A stretch of 64,000 nucleotides of DNA from Thermoplasmata archaeon (GTDB lineage Archaea > Thermoplasmatota > Thermoplasmata > Thermoplasmatales > GCA-001856825), in NCBI GenBank assembly GCA_021797915.1, contig JAJZYT010000004.1, positions 45,076 through 109,075 of the forward strand, given 5' to 3'. Shown piece after piece: positions 50,988-60,772 of this stretch; the stretch's first letter is position 1, and every line of letters begins with the position of its first letter. Made by a program: the position numbers and the translations under genes. Under the pieces are notes generated by a model. The model did no database searches and was not told the origin of the DNA. It saw only the letters and a program-made list of their open reading frames with translations.

Positions 50988-53000
50988 GTGTCTGTTCTAA
51001 CCGTATGTCCCTACTGTGGGACAGGTTGTCAGATGGTTATTCCGACCCAAGCCTCTGGAGAGAGAGTGATAGGTTATTCCAAGTCTCCAGTAAATGAAGG
51101 AAAACTTTGCTTGAAGGGTTATTCCGGTCTTTCATACAATTTCTCCAAGGAAAGGCTGAAGTACCCTCTCATAAAAAGGAATGGAGAATTTGTGAGGGTC
51201 AGCTGGGAAGCCGCTCTAACGGAGACATCGAACAGACTGAAGAAAATAATCAAGGAATATGGACCAGATTCGGTGGCTTTTCAATCATCCGCAAAGTGCA
51301 CCAATGAGGAGAATTATCTGATGCAGAAAATCGCGAGAGTGATTGGGACAAACAATATAGACCACTGTGCTAGAAGTTGCCACAGTCCAACTGCGATGGG
51401 ACTGATCACAACCCTGGGTGCCGGGGCTGCAACTGGATCAATAAACAGTCTTGATGACTCAAAAACTTACTTCGTCATTGGATCAAACACCACCGAACAA
51501 CACCCAATAATCGGCACGAGAATCATTAAAGGTAGAAAGAAAGGAAAGAATTTGATAGTGGCTGATCCCCGGAAGACCCAGCTGGCAGAGATAGCATCAA
51601 TCCACCTTCAGTTCAATCCAGGAACAGATGTCGCACTCCTCAATTCAATCATGCACGTCATTCTTGAAGAGAATCTTGAAGATACAAAATTTATAGAGGA
51701 AAGAACAGAGGGATTTAGTGCCCTGAGACAAGAACTCGCAAAGTATTCCCCTGAAATTGTGGAGGGAATCACTGGAATCGAACCAGAGAAGTTAAGAGAA
51801 GCGGCCAAGATTATAGCCAAAGAGAAGCCAACTTCAATCCTTTATGCCATGGGTATAACGCAGCATGTTCACGGAACTGAGAATGTGATGTCCATCTCGA
51901 ACCTCGGCCTGCTCACTGGAAACTTAGGTGTCAGGGGAGGCGGGATTTTTCCGTTAAGGGGCCAGAACAATGTACAAGGGTCCTCTGACATGGGTGCACT
52001 TTCAGAGTGGTATCCGGGATACATTCCAGTCAATTCAGACTCTGTTAAGAGATTTGAAATCCTATGGAAAAGGGGTCTGCCAACAAATACAGGGCTCACC
52101 CTTTCTGAGATGTTTGATGCAGCTGTGGACGGGAGTTTAAAGGCGATTTACATCATGGGCGAAAATCCGCTGGTAACAGAGGCTGCGATATCAGACGTTG
52201 AGAAGGGTATTGAAAACCTTGAACTCCTCATTGTGCAGGATATATTTATGACCCTGACGGCTGGGGTAGCAGACGTAGTTCTACCGGCAACCACTTCTCT
52301 CGAAAAAGAAGGCACATTCACTAACACCGAAAGAAGGATCCAAAAAGTGAATGTCATTTACGATAGTCCGGGAGAAGCGATGCCAGATTGGTGGATACTA
52401 AATGAGATTGGTAAGAGAGTAGGAGGCTTGGAAAGCTATGATAATCCGAGGAGTATATTCGAAGAGATTCGTAAGGCGATTCCGAACTATTCCGGGGCAA
52501 CTTATGAAAACATTTATCCCACCGGCAAGCAATGGCCAATCAACAAGGATAATCCTGACGGCACAGAAATACTTCACACAAAGTCATTTCCAATCGGAAA
52601 GGGAAAACTAGTTCCAATCCCCTATAGACCACCTGCTGAGGTAACAGATGCAAACTACGACTTCATAATGACTACCGGCAGGAATTATTATCATTTCCAC
52701 TCCGGCACAATGAGCAGAAGGACAGACGTTCTGGAAAGAGAGTCCCCTGAACCGTACGTTGAAATAAACACCGAGGACGCTAAGAGAATCGGCGCTAGAA
52801 ATTCCCAGAAAATTACAATCGAGTCTAGGCATGGTTCAATCGAGACCAAGGTGAAGACAACTGACAAAATACCGGCTGGAATAGTTTTCGTTCCTTTTCA
52901 CTTCGACGAGTCAAGGGTGAACAGGTTGGTGGGAAAGAATCTTGATCCCCTTTCAAAGATTCCGGAGTTCAAGGTGGTAGCTGTGAGGTTAGTGGTTTGA
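50988..53000 (+). CDS. fdhA: Formate dehydrogenase-like molybdopterin oxidoreductase, catalytic subunit
   Basis: 670 residues. An N-terminal [4Fe-4S] site uses C7, C10, C14 and C41 (CPYCGTGC). The metal ligand region DHCARSCHSPTAMGL carries cysteine (C131) followed by His, the arrangement of formate dehydrogenases (Sec or Cys then His). LRGQNNVQGSSDMGAL and TGRNYYHFHSG further match the family. Start GTG 50988. The 3' end overlaps the next gene by four bases. Mo or W cannot be told apart from sequence. Confidence 0.88.
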   Translation: MSVLTVCPYCGTGCQMVIPTQASGERVIGYSKSPVNEGKLCLKGYSGLSYNFSKERLKYPLIKRNGEFVRVSWEAALTETSNRLKKIIKEYGPDSVAFQSSAKCTNEENYLMQKIARVIGTNNIDHCARSCHSPTAMGLITTLGAGAATGSINSLDDSKTYFVIGSNTTEQHPIIGTRIIKGRKKGKNLIVADPRKTQLAEIASIHLQFNPGTDVALLNSIMHVILEENLEDTKFIEERTEGFSALRQELAKYSPEIVEGITGIEPEKLREAAKIIAKEKPTSILYAMGITQHVHGTENVMSISNLGLLTGNLGVRGGGIFPLRGQNNVQGSSDMGALSEWYPGYIPVNSDSVKRFEILWKRGLPTNTGLTLSEMFDAAVDGSLKAIYIMGENPLVTEAAISDVEKGIENLELLIVQDIFMTLTAGVADVVLPATTSLEKEGTFTNTERRIQKVNVIYDSPGEAMPDWWILNEIGKRVGGLESYDNPRSIFEEIRKAIPNYSGATYENIYPTGKQWPINKDNPDGTEILHTKSFPIGKGKLVPIPYRPPAEVTDANYDFIMTTGRNYYHFHSGTMSRRTDVLERESPEPYVEINTEDAKRIGARNSQKITIESRHGSIETKVKTTDKIPAGIVFVPFHFDESRVNRLVGKNLDPLSKIPEFKVVAVRLVV

Positions 53001-53914
53001 ATTACATCCTGTCGAAGTCCGAGATGGAAACTGCTTTCATAGCTATCTCAAGAGACTTCCAAACCTATGGAGCGGTAGAAAGAGATGGAGAGGTGATATT
53101 CGACCGGGTAGCAGGATTTGATCAGGTATCAGAAGAGAGATCCAGATATGCCCCCAAGGAATTTCTGATGAAGAGAAATGAAAATGTACTCATCCTCAAT
53201 GTGGAGAACAAGACAGCCGTTTTTGGAATCAAAAGCTGTGATCTGAAGGGCTTTTACTTGATGGATAAGCAGGTATTCGGCAAGGATCCCTTCTACACTG
53301 AGAAGAGAGAAAAGACACTGTTTGCCAACTTTGTGTGCAGCGAACCTTGCAGTGGAGGGTTCTGCTCATCATTTGGAGGACCAGTGCTGGACCAATACGA
53401 TCTCCAGATACTGAGGGAGGGTGAAAAGTTTCACGTTATGGTCTCTGAAAAGTACGACAGATACTTTGGAGAATTCAAGAAAGAGGCCGGAACTTTCTAC
53501 AGCGATTTTTCGAACAGATTTAATTCTAAACTCGAACCGCTGCCAGTCGAGGGAATCGAGAGGAGGATCAAGTGGAATTCGGAACTGTGGAAAGAGTATG
53601 CTTCGGCTTGTATCTCGTGTGGGGCTTGCAATTTTGAGTGCCCTACGTGCTATTGCTTCGACCTATATGATGACGGAAATGAAAGAAAGAGAGAGTGGGA
53701 TTCCTGCATTCTTTCTGGTTTCACTTCATCATCTGCGGGGAACATAAGAAAGGATCTAGACGAAAGATTGAGACAGAGGTTTTACCATAAGTTCGTCTAC
53801 TTCAAGAAATCAAAGGACACGTACCTCTGTACCGGATGTAACAGATGTGTTGAGGATTGCCCGGTCGGAATAGACATAAAGGAGGTGATTACTTACGATT
53901 ACAACAGAGAATGA
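52997..53914 (+). CDS. Iron-sulfur electron-transfer subunit (HydB/AsrA-like)
   Basis: 305 residues. A long N-terminal domain (ENKTAVFGIKSCDLKGF) is followed by two [4Fe-4S] binding sets in the C-terminal part: CISCGACNFECPTCYC and CTGCNRCVEDCPVGID. This is the layout of sulfhydrogenase beta and anaerobic sulfite reductase subunit A. Here it sits between a formate-dehydrogenase-like catalytic subunit and a flavin subunit, so it should pass electrons between them. Confidence 0.85.
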   Translation: MNYILSKSEMETAFIAISRDFQTYGAVERDGEVIFDRVAGFDQVSEERSRYAPKEFLMKRNENVLILNVENKTAVFGIKSCDLKGFYLMDKQVFGKDPFYTEKREKTLFANFVCSEPCSGGFCSSFGGPVLDQYDLQILREGEKFHVMVSEKYDRYFGEFKKEAGTFYSDFSNRFNSKLEPLPVEGIERRIKWNSELWKEYASACISCGACNFECPTCYCFDLYDDGNERKREWDSCILSGFTSSSAGNIRKDLDERLRQRFYHKFVYFKKSKDTYLCTGCNRCVEDCPVGIDIKEVITYDYNRE

Positions 53915-53936
53915 ATATCGTCCTCGCACCCTGAAA

Positions 53937-54680
53937 ATGTCTAAAATGACGGAAGAAACCCTTGAAGTCTATACGATCGAAATGAATTCGAAAAACGAAG
54001 GAAGGGCTGGGCAGTTCTACATGCTTTCAGTGCCAGGGGTGGGAGAAGCTCCTATATCAGTTGCATCTGGATTCGGAAGGAATCTCATTTTCACAATTAG
54101 AGATGTAGGGTCGGTAACTTCAAAATTGAAGAACCTTCAGTTCGTTGGAATCAGGGGCCCGTACGGCACAGGATGGCCTTGGAAAGAGTATGACGAGGTT
54201 ATAGGAGTCGCTGGAGGAATCGGGATTCCGCCAATCAGAAGTCTTTTGGAGGAAATGATGGACTCTGGAAGACAGCAGGACCTGGAAGTAATGTATGGCG
54301 CAAGAACGCCTTCAGATTTAGTCTACAAGAAGGAGTTTGGAGACTGGACTAAATCTCTCAACTTTCAAATCACAGTTGACACGGCAAATGCTGAATGGAA
54401 GGGCAATGTTGGATTCGTACCAACCCTCTTGAGGAAAGCGCATCTCAGCAAAATGGCGGCCGTATTCGTGATTGGACCGCCCCTGATGATGATGAACACC
54501 GTGAAAGAGGCACTCAAACTGGGCTACAGGGAAGATAGGATCTTCATATCGCTAGAGAGGAGAATGGAATGTGGAATAGGTGTTTGTGGGCACTGCAATG
54601 TAGGTGAATACTATGTCTGCGAGTCCGGTCCAATCATTAATTACTCTAGAGTAAGGGACGATAAAGAGCTCTTTCTCTAG
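53937..54680 (+). CDS. FAD/NAD-binding electron-transfer subunit (HydG/AsrB-like)
   Basis: 247 residues. FAD domain (AGQFYMLSVPGVGEAPISVA, RGPYGTGWP), NAD(P) domain (GVAGGIGIPPIRSLL, VIGPPLMMMNTV) and a [2Fe-2S] site (MECGIGVCGHCNVGEYYVC). Same architecture as PyrK, sulfhydrogenase gamma and AsrB. It completes an FdhA-HydB-HydG set that should reduce or oxidise NAD(P). ATG 53937 (MSKMTEE) begins 22 bases after the upstream stop. The 3' end overlaps the convergent AOR gene. Confidence 0.88.
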   Translation: MSKMTEETLEVYTIEMNSKNEGRAGQFYMLSVPGVGEAPISVASGFGRNLIFTIRDVGSVTSKLKNLQFVGIRGPYGTGWPWKEYDEVIGVAGGIGIPPIRSLLEEMMDSGRQQDLEVMYGARTPSDLVYKKEFGDWTKSLNFQITVDTANAEWKGNVGFVPTLLRKAHLSKMAAVFVIGPPLMMMNTVKEALKLGYREDRIFISLERRMECGIGVCGHCNVGEYYVCESGPIINYSRVRDDKELFL

Positions 54681-56533
54681 ACCTCTATCTTCAGTTCTTT
54701 AAGCACACTTTTCGTTGGTCTGCCGTCCTTTTCGATTCCAACTTCCTCGAGGTATTCCTTTACGAGTGTTTTGTAGTCTACGCTCACATCTCCCGTCGGA
54801 CCTCTTCCGAGCGGAGGGTTTCCAACCATGCGTCCGTTGGGTGATACCTCCCATGGATTGACTCCTGCCTTGTAATTGAAAAGATGCCTGGCAACTTGAA
54901 TTCTCTTTCCTGCGTCCATTAGTTCTTCCGCAGTCATATCCCATCCCATTATGGCCTTGAAGAGTCTCAGATATGGATAGCTGTTCGGCCAAACAGCCGT
55001 TGAAAATTGACACATACCAGTCGAGTTCATAATCTGCATTCCGAAGACTGACAGTGCCTGCATCTTTCCTTTGCCGGAATACTTGTATCTCTCCACACTC
55101 TTTCCTGACCACCCGTCGAACTCAAATGGTAAAGTGAGTTTTCCACCTTCGTCGAATCCTATACCACCTGCGGTGTGTCTTCCGGGAGTTGGGTCAGCTA
55201 GATATGTTGTCGCCAAGCTAGGCATTAACTTCGGATCGTGCATAGGTAAGTCCTGTCCGTGAACGTGCATCGCAAACTCTTCGCTTCCCTTTCCGATTTC
55301 CTGAGACGCCTTTGCAGCACCGTTGCCTAGTAGAGATGCAATGCCCTCTCCGCTTGCTATAAGTTTGACCATCTTTATCATGGCATCAGCGTCTCCAAAA
55401 CCTATCTCGAATCCTATGTCTTCCTTTGTCAGAATTCCCTTTTCGAAACACTCATTTGCGTAAGCAATAACAGCACCGGTCGAAATTATGTCCAATCCTT
55501 CCACGTTGCACAGTTCAAATGCCATTGCCATGGCATCTAGGTCTGAAATGAGGTTAAGCCCACCAAAGGAACCGGTGCCTTCATATTCCAACCTATGGCC
55601 CTCAAGTGGTCCATATTTGGTGTTCCTCTTGACGTGGCCACCGCAAGCAAGTGTGCACTGTGAGCAACCGTATGATCTCAGCTTGTCCTTGGCTATTTCT
55701 TTCCCACTTATTTTGGATGCCTTGTCTTCTCCATAATCCACCAGTCCAGCACCGGCCCAGTTCTTAATCGGGGTGTCTCCATTCAGGTGTGCGCCTTCCG
55801 TGATATCAGTGGTCCCATACAGCTGCCACGGTTTGGCAAGCTCAATGTTCTTAGAAAACTGTATCTGGATGTCTCTGTTTGTAATTCTGAGCATCTCGGG
55901 GTCAAACGGGTCTATCTTCCTGGTGCCCCTCGTTACTATCCCTTTTAATTTTTTTGAGCCCATTACGGCTCCAAGCCCGGAACGTCCCGCTGCCCTTCCA
56001 TAGTCAGTCATAATGGAGGCAATTAGCATCTTCCTTTCACCAGGAACTCCTATTACCATAGCTTGTCCCTTAGGCTCAATCTTTTTTAGATAATCCTCTG
56101 CCTCATATGCGTTCTTACCCCAGACCTCACTAGCGTCTTCAAGTGAATATTCCCCATCTACTAGTTTCAGGAACACAGGTTTGCTCGAAATACCCTTAAA
56201 AAATACGGCATCGAAACCGGAATTTTTCAGCTCTGGTCCGAACTTACCTCCGCAGTTTGCGTCTCCCCACGTTCCTGTGTATGGCGACTTACCTACAACC
56301 TCAAACCTTCCTCCTAGAGGAACCGAGTGACTGTTGAAAATTCCCGTCATAACTCCAAATATGTTTTCTGGGCCAAGTGGATCTTCAGTCCCATTCATTT
56401 CGCGGTTTAGAATGTAGGCACCTAATCCATATCCTGTCAGGTATTTTCTGTAAACCTCTTCCGGAATTTTTTCCTCATCAAAGGTTGAGTGAGTCAAGTT
56501 GACCCAGAGTACTTTACCATTAACTCCGAACAC
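54677..56533 (-). CDS. aor: Aldehyde:ferredoxin oxidoreductase (tungsten enzyme family)
   Basis: 618 residues. The N-terminus (MFGVNGKVLWVNLTHST, YLTGYGLGAYIL) and PLGGRFEVVGKSPYTGTWGD match AOR. Cluster cysteines appear as CSQCTLACGG with a later one in STGMCQFSTA. Such enzymes oxidise aldehydes to acids with tungsto-bispterin and pass electrons to ferredoxin. It is convergent with the HydG-like gene and divergent from wtpA, so it likely shares a promoter region with the transporter. Confidence 0.94.
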   Translation of the reverse strand: MFGVNGKVLWVNLTHSTFDEEKIPEEVYRKYLTGYGLGAYILNREMNGTEDPLGPENIFGVMTGIFNSHSVPLGGRFEVVGKSPYTGTWGDANCGGKFGPELKNSGFDAVFFKGISSKPVFLKLVDGEYSLEDASEVWGKNAYEAEDYLKKIEPKGQAMVIGVPGERKMLIASIMTDYGRAAGRSGLGAVMGSKKLKGIVTRGTRKIDPFDPEMLRITNRDIQIQFSKNIELAKPWQLYGTTDITEGAHLNGDTPIKNWAGAGLVDYGEDKASKISGKEIAKDKLRSYGCSQCTLACGGHVKRNTKYGPLEGHRLEYEGTGSFGGLNLISDLDAMAMAFELCNVEGLDIISTGAVIAYANECFEKGILTKEDIGFEIGFGDADAMIKMVKLIASGEGIASLLGNGAAKASQEIGKGSEEFAMHVHGQDLPMHDPKLMPSLATTYLADPTPGRHTAGGIGFDEGGKLTLPFEFDGWSGKSVERYKYSGKGKMQALSVFGMQIMNSTGMCQFSTAVWPNSYPYLRLFKAIMGWDMTAEELMDAGKRIQVARHLFNYKAGVNPWEVSPNGRMVGNPPLGRGPTGDVSVDYKTLVKEYLEEVGIEKDGRPTKSVLKELKIEV

Positions 56534-56619
56534 ATTTTGCTATGGTTATCTCGATATATCTAATTTGCCAAGAAAGCTCGAGTCCAGTGTTGCTCTTTGA
56601 GAACCAGTTAAAATAAATA
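56534..56619. promoter_or_regulatory. Divergent promoter between aor and wtpA
   Basis: 86 bases hold TATA-like elements in both directions: TTAAAATAAATAA (about 56607-56619) just before the wtpA ATG and TAGATATATC (minus strand, about 56553-56562) about 20-29 bases before the aor ATG. Placement suggests coordinated control of the enzyme and the importer. I see no clear operator. Confidence 0.4.
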
Positions 56620-57867
56620 ATGAGTAATTATGCTCATTCGATGCATAACCGAATTATTGTTGTGATCACGGTCGCGATGTTGTTGGTAGGAATAGGAATC
56701 GGATTTACTGTGGGTTACTATGCTGGCCATCCGACTGCTAAGGAACCTCAGACCATTTCGGTTTTCGCCGCTGGTTCAATGACTTACGCACTGGGAACGG
56801 GCTTCTACCCTCAATTCAAGAATATCACTGGCATCGGAGTGGCTCCAACATTTGGCGGTTCAGTTTCGGGTGCTAGTGAAGTTGATGCTGGTACCCCGTT
56901 TGATGTTTTCATATCCGCTGCGGCTGGAGTGATTCCACAATACTTGTTCGCTAACAAGACTGCCAGCTGGATGGTCATTTTCGCCTCGAACGAAATGGCA
57001 ATCACTTGGCTGAATAATAGTCTAAACATTACAACACCATACTGGTTCGAAAACCTAACGTCTCCGGGTATCAAGGTGGGAGTTTCGAACGCCAGTCTGG
57101 ATCCCAGCGGTTTTCAAGCGATCGAAATGCTGAAGCTTGCTGGTTTACTCTACACTCAGTACAACAGTACTGCCACCATTGGTAACTCAACCGAAACTGT
57201 AGGCAACTATGTAAAAGAAGCGTGGGGAAATAACTACACACTATATTCTAAATACAACGCCGCATGGAATGACTGGTTTGGTCACAACGGAAGCCTCGTC
57301 AAGGATAATCTAGGGAATGGTTATCCTGACAATTACTCGCTTGCTTTATATTATCAGATCTTTAATTATTCCTACAAGCACGGGAATCTCATCCTCACAA
57401 CAGAGGAATATGGCCTAGATGCATACCTCAAGTCCGGTGCCGTCAACTATGCCTTGACCTATAAGTCGCAAGCAATCAATCAAAAGTTGAATTACTACAA
57501 GACAGCAAATGGAGAGAACGGCCTTTCTAAATGGATAAACCTAGGTAACATCAGCAAGGACGTGGACAATTTCTATGGAGCGGTAACCACAGGGGGGCCA
57601 GGTTATAGCAACATTGGCAATTTCCCTGGAGGCCCAATCCTGTACTCTGGAACGATTATCAGTTCATCAAAAAATATACAAAATGCACAGCAACTGATAT
57701 ACTACCTTGTGACCAATCTCGGCGACTCTATGCTTGCGAAATCTGATTTCAATCCGATACCGGTACCGTTTGTTTATGCCCCTACTTCGGCTGCCCCATC
57801 ATTCCTTGACGGAGTAACCCAGTCAGTACCCGTCTACATCCCGCCTTCATCTTACGAAGAAGTATGA
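56620..57867 (+). CDS. wtpA: Tungstate/molybdate ABC transporter, substrate-binding protein
   Basis: 415 residues, longer than usual WtpA (about 345). An N-terminal hydrophobic anchor (IIVVITVAMLLVGIGIGFTV) precedes the binding domain (ISVFAAGSMTYALGTGF, FGGSVSGASEV, FDVFISAAAG), then FYGAVTTGGPGYS, GPILYSGTIISSS near the C-terminus. Many NxS/T sites fit extracellular exposure. It overlaps wtpB by four bases. Tungstate rather than molybdate is likely given the AOR neighbour. Confidence 0.9.
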   Translation: MSNYAHSMHNRIIVVITVAMLLVGIGIGFTVGYYAGHPTAKEPQTISVFAAGSMTYALGTGFYPQFKNITGIGVAPTFGGSVSGASEVDAGTPFDVFISAAAGVIPQYLFANKTASWMVIFASNEMAITWLNNSLNITTPYWFENLTSPGIKVGVSNASLDPSGFQAIEMLKLAGLLYTQYNSTATIGNSTETVGNYVKEAWGNNYTLYSKYNAAWNDWFGHNGSLVKDNLGNGYPDNYSLALYYQIFNYSYKHGNLILTTEEYGLDAYLKSGAVNYALTYKSQAINQKLNYYKTANGENGLSKWINLGNISKDVDNFYGAVTTGGPGYSNIGNFPGGPILYSGTIISSSKNIQNAQQLIYYLVTNLGDSMLAKSDFNPIPVPFVYAPTSAAPSFLDGVTQSVPVYIPPSSYEEV

Positions 57868-58655
57868 AGAGAGGGAATTCACTTTTTTATCTATTTCTTC
57901 CTTTTTTTGCCCTCTATCTCTTATTTATCATAACCCCGATCTTTAGAACGCTCACTTACCAGAGCTTTTCTTATATCATAAATGATACATCGTCCGGAAT
58001 CGTTCAGAGCCTCGAATACACATATCTTCTAGCTCTACTAGTATCACTGCTCTCCATAGGGTTCTCGATTCCTTACGTTTATTTTGTATCGAGAGCAAGA
58101 AATATAGTGATCAAATCTCTTGACAGTCTACTTGAACTTCCAATAATGATTCCCCACACGGTGGTAGGAATCATGATGCTCATTACGTTTCTACCGACTA
58201 TGCCTGTTGGTAGATTCCTCGCCAGAATCTTTCCTGGATATGGGTTCTTGGATACATTTCTGGCCGTGGTCATAACGTTGTTCTTCCTGTCCTCCACGTA
58301 TGCCATAAGGGCGGTCCAGATTTCTTATTCTGGAGAGGTTATGAAGTACGAGAACATAGGAAGAACCCTCGGCATGACTCCACTTTCTAGCTATTTTGTG
58401 ATTGGAATCCCTATGATGGGCAAGACCCTACTGAGGGGGCTTGTTCTAGCTTGGGCGAGGTCTGTATCCGAGGTGGGAAGTCTCCTGATCGTTGCTTATT
58501 CGGTCCTGCCAAACGGGATTCATCTCGCAGGGGTTCTCATTTACTCGCAGTTCACATCTGGTGCGCTTGAGTACGCTGTTGCCTCATCCGCGATATTGAT
58601 AATTACGGGCCTCATCACTCTCCTTTTGGTAAAATTTCTGGAGCGTGAAAAATGA
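57864..58655 (+). CDS. wtpB: Tungstate/molybdate ABC transporter, permease
   Basis: 263 residues with about six membrane helices. The EAA-type loop reads ENIGRTLGMTPLSSYFVIGIP, near the expected place for contact with the ATPase. HTVVGIMMLITFLP and ARSVSEVGSLLIVAYS match ModB/WtpB. It overlaps wtpA and wtpC by four bases each. Confidence 0.92.
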   Translation: MKRGNSLFYLFLPFFALYLLFIITPIFRTLTYQSFSYIINDTSSGIVQSLEYTYLLALLVSLLSIGFSIPYVYFVSRARNIVIKSLDSLLELPIMIPHTVVGIMMLITFLPTMPVGRFLARIFPGYGFLDTFLAVVITLFFLSSTYAIRAVQISYSGEVMKYENIGRTLGMTPLSSYFVIGIPMMGKTLLRGLVLAWARSVSEVGSLLIVAYSVLPNGIHLAGVLIYSQFTSGALEYAVASSAILIITGLITLLLVKFLEREK

Positions 58656-59545
58656 TACGCATAAGGAACTACAGAGTTGAAAGAGGTGGATTTCTAGCAG
58701 ATATCCCAGAACTGATATTAAGCGGAAAGAAGAACTTCGTCATAGGGAAGAACGGATCGGGTAAGACGACTCTGTTGCAGTCGTTTGCAGGTATCATCGA
58801 AAGTTCTGGAGTTTTTGAAGTGAACGGGGAGGACCTTAGCGAACTACCCCCTGAGAGAAGGAACATCGGTTACATCCCGCAAGACTTGCTCCTTTTCGGA
58901 AAGATGACTGTCGAGAGCAACCTCCTGGCTTCGGTGAGATATGGTAAAGGGGATGCGGAAATTTATAACGAACTTGTAAACAAGATGCACCTGGAATCAC
59001 TTCTCAGCAAGAAGGCAACTGAAATTTCCTTTGGGCAGGCTCAGAAAGTTGCAATAGCAAGGGCCATAATTTCGAAACCGAAGTTGGTCTTAATGGATGA
59101 GCCATTTTCATTCCAGGACGAAATATCAAGATTCAGTTTGATCAGCATGATAGATGAACTCTCCGAGAAGTACGGGTTCGATTACTTGTATGCTACACAC
59201 AACTCGAGAGATCTGGAAACTGGGTTTTCTAGTCTAGTTTCGATCGATGGAGGAAGAGTCATTGAAGTGGCAAATTCGATTCCAGAAGTACGACACTTCA
59301 GGACACTTTCTTTGATGGATTACAGGAATCTCGCTTTCATAAATGATAGGTACTATTTGCTCAACCCTCAGTCCTTATACTTTAATGATATTGAAGGAAG
59401 CGAGTTCGATGTTATTGGTAACGGGTCCACTAATTATGTCAGATTCAAAATTGGAGAAAACTACTTCTTCTCATCAATAAACCGTGAGCCGACTGAGAGA
59501 TTTGTGAAGATAGACCTAAAGAATGCACAAGAAATTGAATATTAG
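58652..59545 (+). CDS. wtpC: Tungstate/molybdate ABC transporter, ATPase
   Basis: 297 residues. Walker A GKNGSGKTT, Q-loop IPQDLL, Walker B LVLMDEPFSFQDE and H-loop YATHNS are present. The ABC signature reads SFGQAQK instead of LSGGQ. A C-terminal extension of about 90 residues may correspond to a shortened regulatory (TOBE/MOP-like) domain. It ends the wtpABC operon, 33 bases before moeA. Confidence 0.92.
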   Translation: MIRIRNYRVERGGFLADIPELILSGKKNFVIGKNGSGKTTLLQSFAGIIESSGVFEVNGEDLSELPPERRNIGYIPQDLLLFGKMTVESNLLASVRYGKGDAEIYNELVNKMHLESLLSKKATEISFGQAQKVAIARAIISKPKLVLMDEPFSFQDEISRFSLISMIDELSEKYGFDYLYATHNSRDLETGFSSLVSIDGGRVIEVANSIPEVRHFRTLSLMDYRNLAFINDRYYLLNPQSLYFNDIEGSEFDVIGNGSTNYVRFKIGENYFFSSINREPTERFVKIDLKNAQEIEY

Positions 59546-59578
59546 CAAACGTTTTAGAACAGAAGCCAATTTTTAGTC

Positions 59579-60772
59579 ATGGAAGTGAAATCGTTCATCA
59601 GCCTAGATGAAGCGATTCGGAAGGGAATAAAACACAAACCCAAACTAACGACCAAGAATGTTTCAGTCCTGGATGCTGTTGGAAAGTATTCAGCCAGAGA
59701 CATTCTATCGGGCTCAGACTATCCAGCTTTCGATAGAAGCGCGGTGGATGGGTATGCCGTTAGGTCTGATGAAACAATCTCATCGAGCAAGACAAATCCC
59801 TCGACTTTTATTATAGTTGGAACGGTCTACCCTTCGACTTCAGAAGTGCTCAAAGTTGGGAAGGGAGAGGCAATCAAAATAATGACCGGCTCAAAAATTC
59901 CCAAAGGTGCTGATTCCGTTGTAATGCTAGAAGATGCTAAAGCTGACGGAGAGACTCTTGGTGTATTCGTTCCCGTCAGGAAATTTCAAAATGTTAGCAG
60001 GAGGGGTGAAGATATAAAGAGCGGTTTCTGCATCATCGGAAAGGGAAAAAGAGTTACACCTCCTCACGTCGCTGCTCTGCTAGAGTGTGGAATAACGAAG
60101 CTAAACGTTGTCTCGGTTTCAATTGGAATTCTTTCCACTGGTGACGAACTGGTCTCAGGTGAAGTGAAAAATTCCACTCAACCAATGTTGCAATCGTTCC
60201 TAAGAAGCAAGGGGTTTGAAGTTTCGTTATATGGTGTTGCCAGAGACGATGAGGATGAGATAGAGAGAGCACTCGAGAAGGTCCGGGAAGGGATCGTGAT
60301 AGTTACTGGTGGAACCGGTCCGGGTGAAAAAGACGTCATGCCAAGCGTAATAGAGAGGAACGGAAAGGTTGAATTTAGGGGAGTGAGAATCAGGCCTGGA
60401 AGGACTACATCGTTCGGGATCTTCAGAGGAAAGCCCATATTCCTAGTTTCAGGTCTACCAGTAGCGGCACTTATTTCCACCGAGAATCTCATCATAAGGT
60501 TAATCTCCAAGTGGTTCGGACTTGCAGATTTAGAGAAGGAATACAGAACAGGGATTCTGGCTAGAAGTGTTGTCAACACCTTAGGTTTCAAGAGTTTTGT
60601 CAGAGTCAAGGTGATGGAGGAGAGGAATGGAAGGAGAATCTATCCTACCAGAGTGACTGGTTCTGGAGTGATTTACTCCATGATTGATGCAGACGGAATC
60701 CTAGTATTAGACGAAAATTCAGAAGGAATTGAAGAAGGGAATACCGTTTCTTATGAGGTTCTGAGGTGGTAA
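59579..60772 (+). CDS. moeA: Molybdopterin molybdenumtransferase MoeA
   Basis: 397 residues. It inserts Mo or W into adenylylated molybdopterin. DYPAFDRSAVDGYAV, MTGSKIPKGADSVVMLED, STGDELV, VTGGTGPGEKD and RPGRTTSFG, then VSGLPVAAL are in family order. It overlaps the second moeA by seven bases. Confidence 0.95.
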   Translation: MEVKSFISLDEAIRKGIKHKPKLTTKNVSVLDAVGKYSARDILSGSDYPAFDRSAVDGYAVRSDETISSSKTNPSTFIIVGTVYPSTSEVLKVGKGEAIKIMTGSKIPKGADSVVMLEDAKADGETLGVFVPVRKFQNVSRRGEDIKSGFCIIGKGKRVTPPHVAALLECGITKLNVVSVSIGILSTGDELVSGEVKNSTQPMLQSFLRSKGFEVSLYGVARDDEDEIERALEKVREGIVIVTGGTGPGEKDVMPSVIERNGKVEFRGVRIRPGRTTSFGIFRGKPIFLVSGLPVAALISTENLIIRLISKWFGLADLEKEYRTGILARSVVNTLGFKSFVRVKVMEERNGRRIYPTRVTGSGVIYSMIDADGILVLDENSEGIEEGNTVSYEVLRW

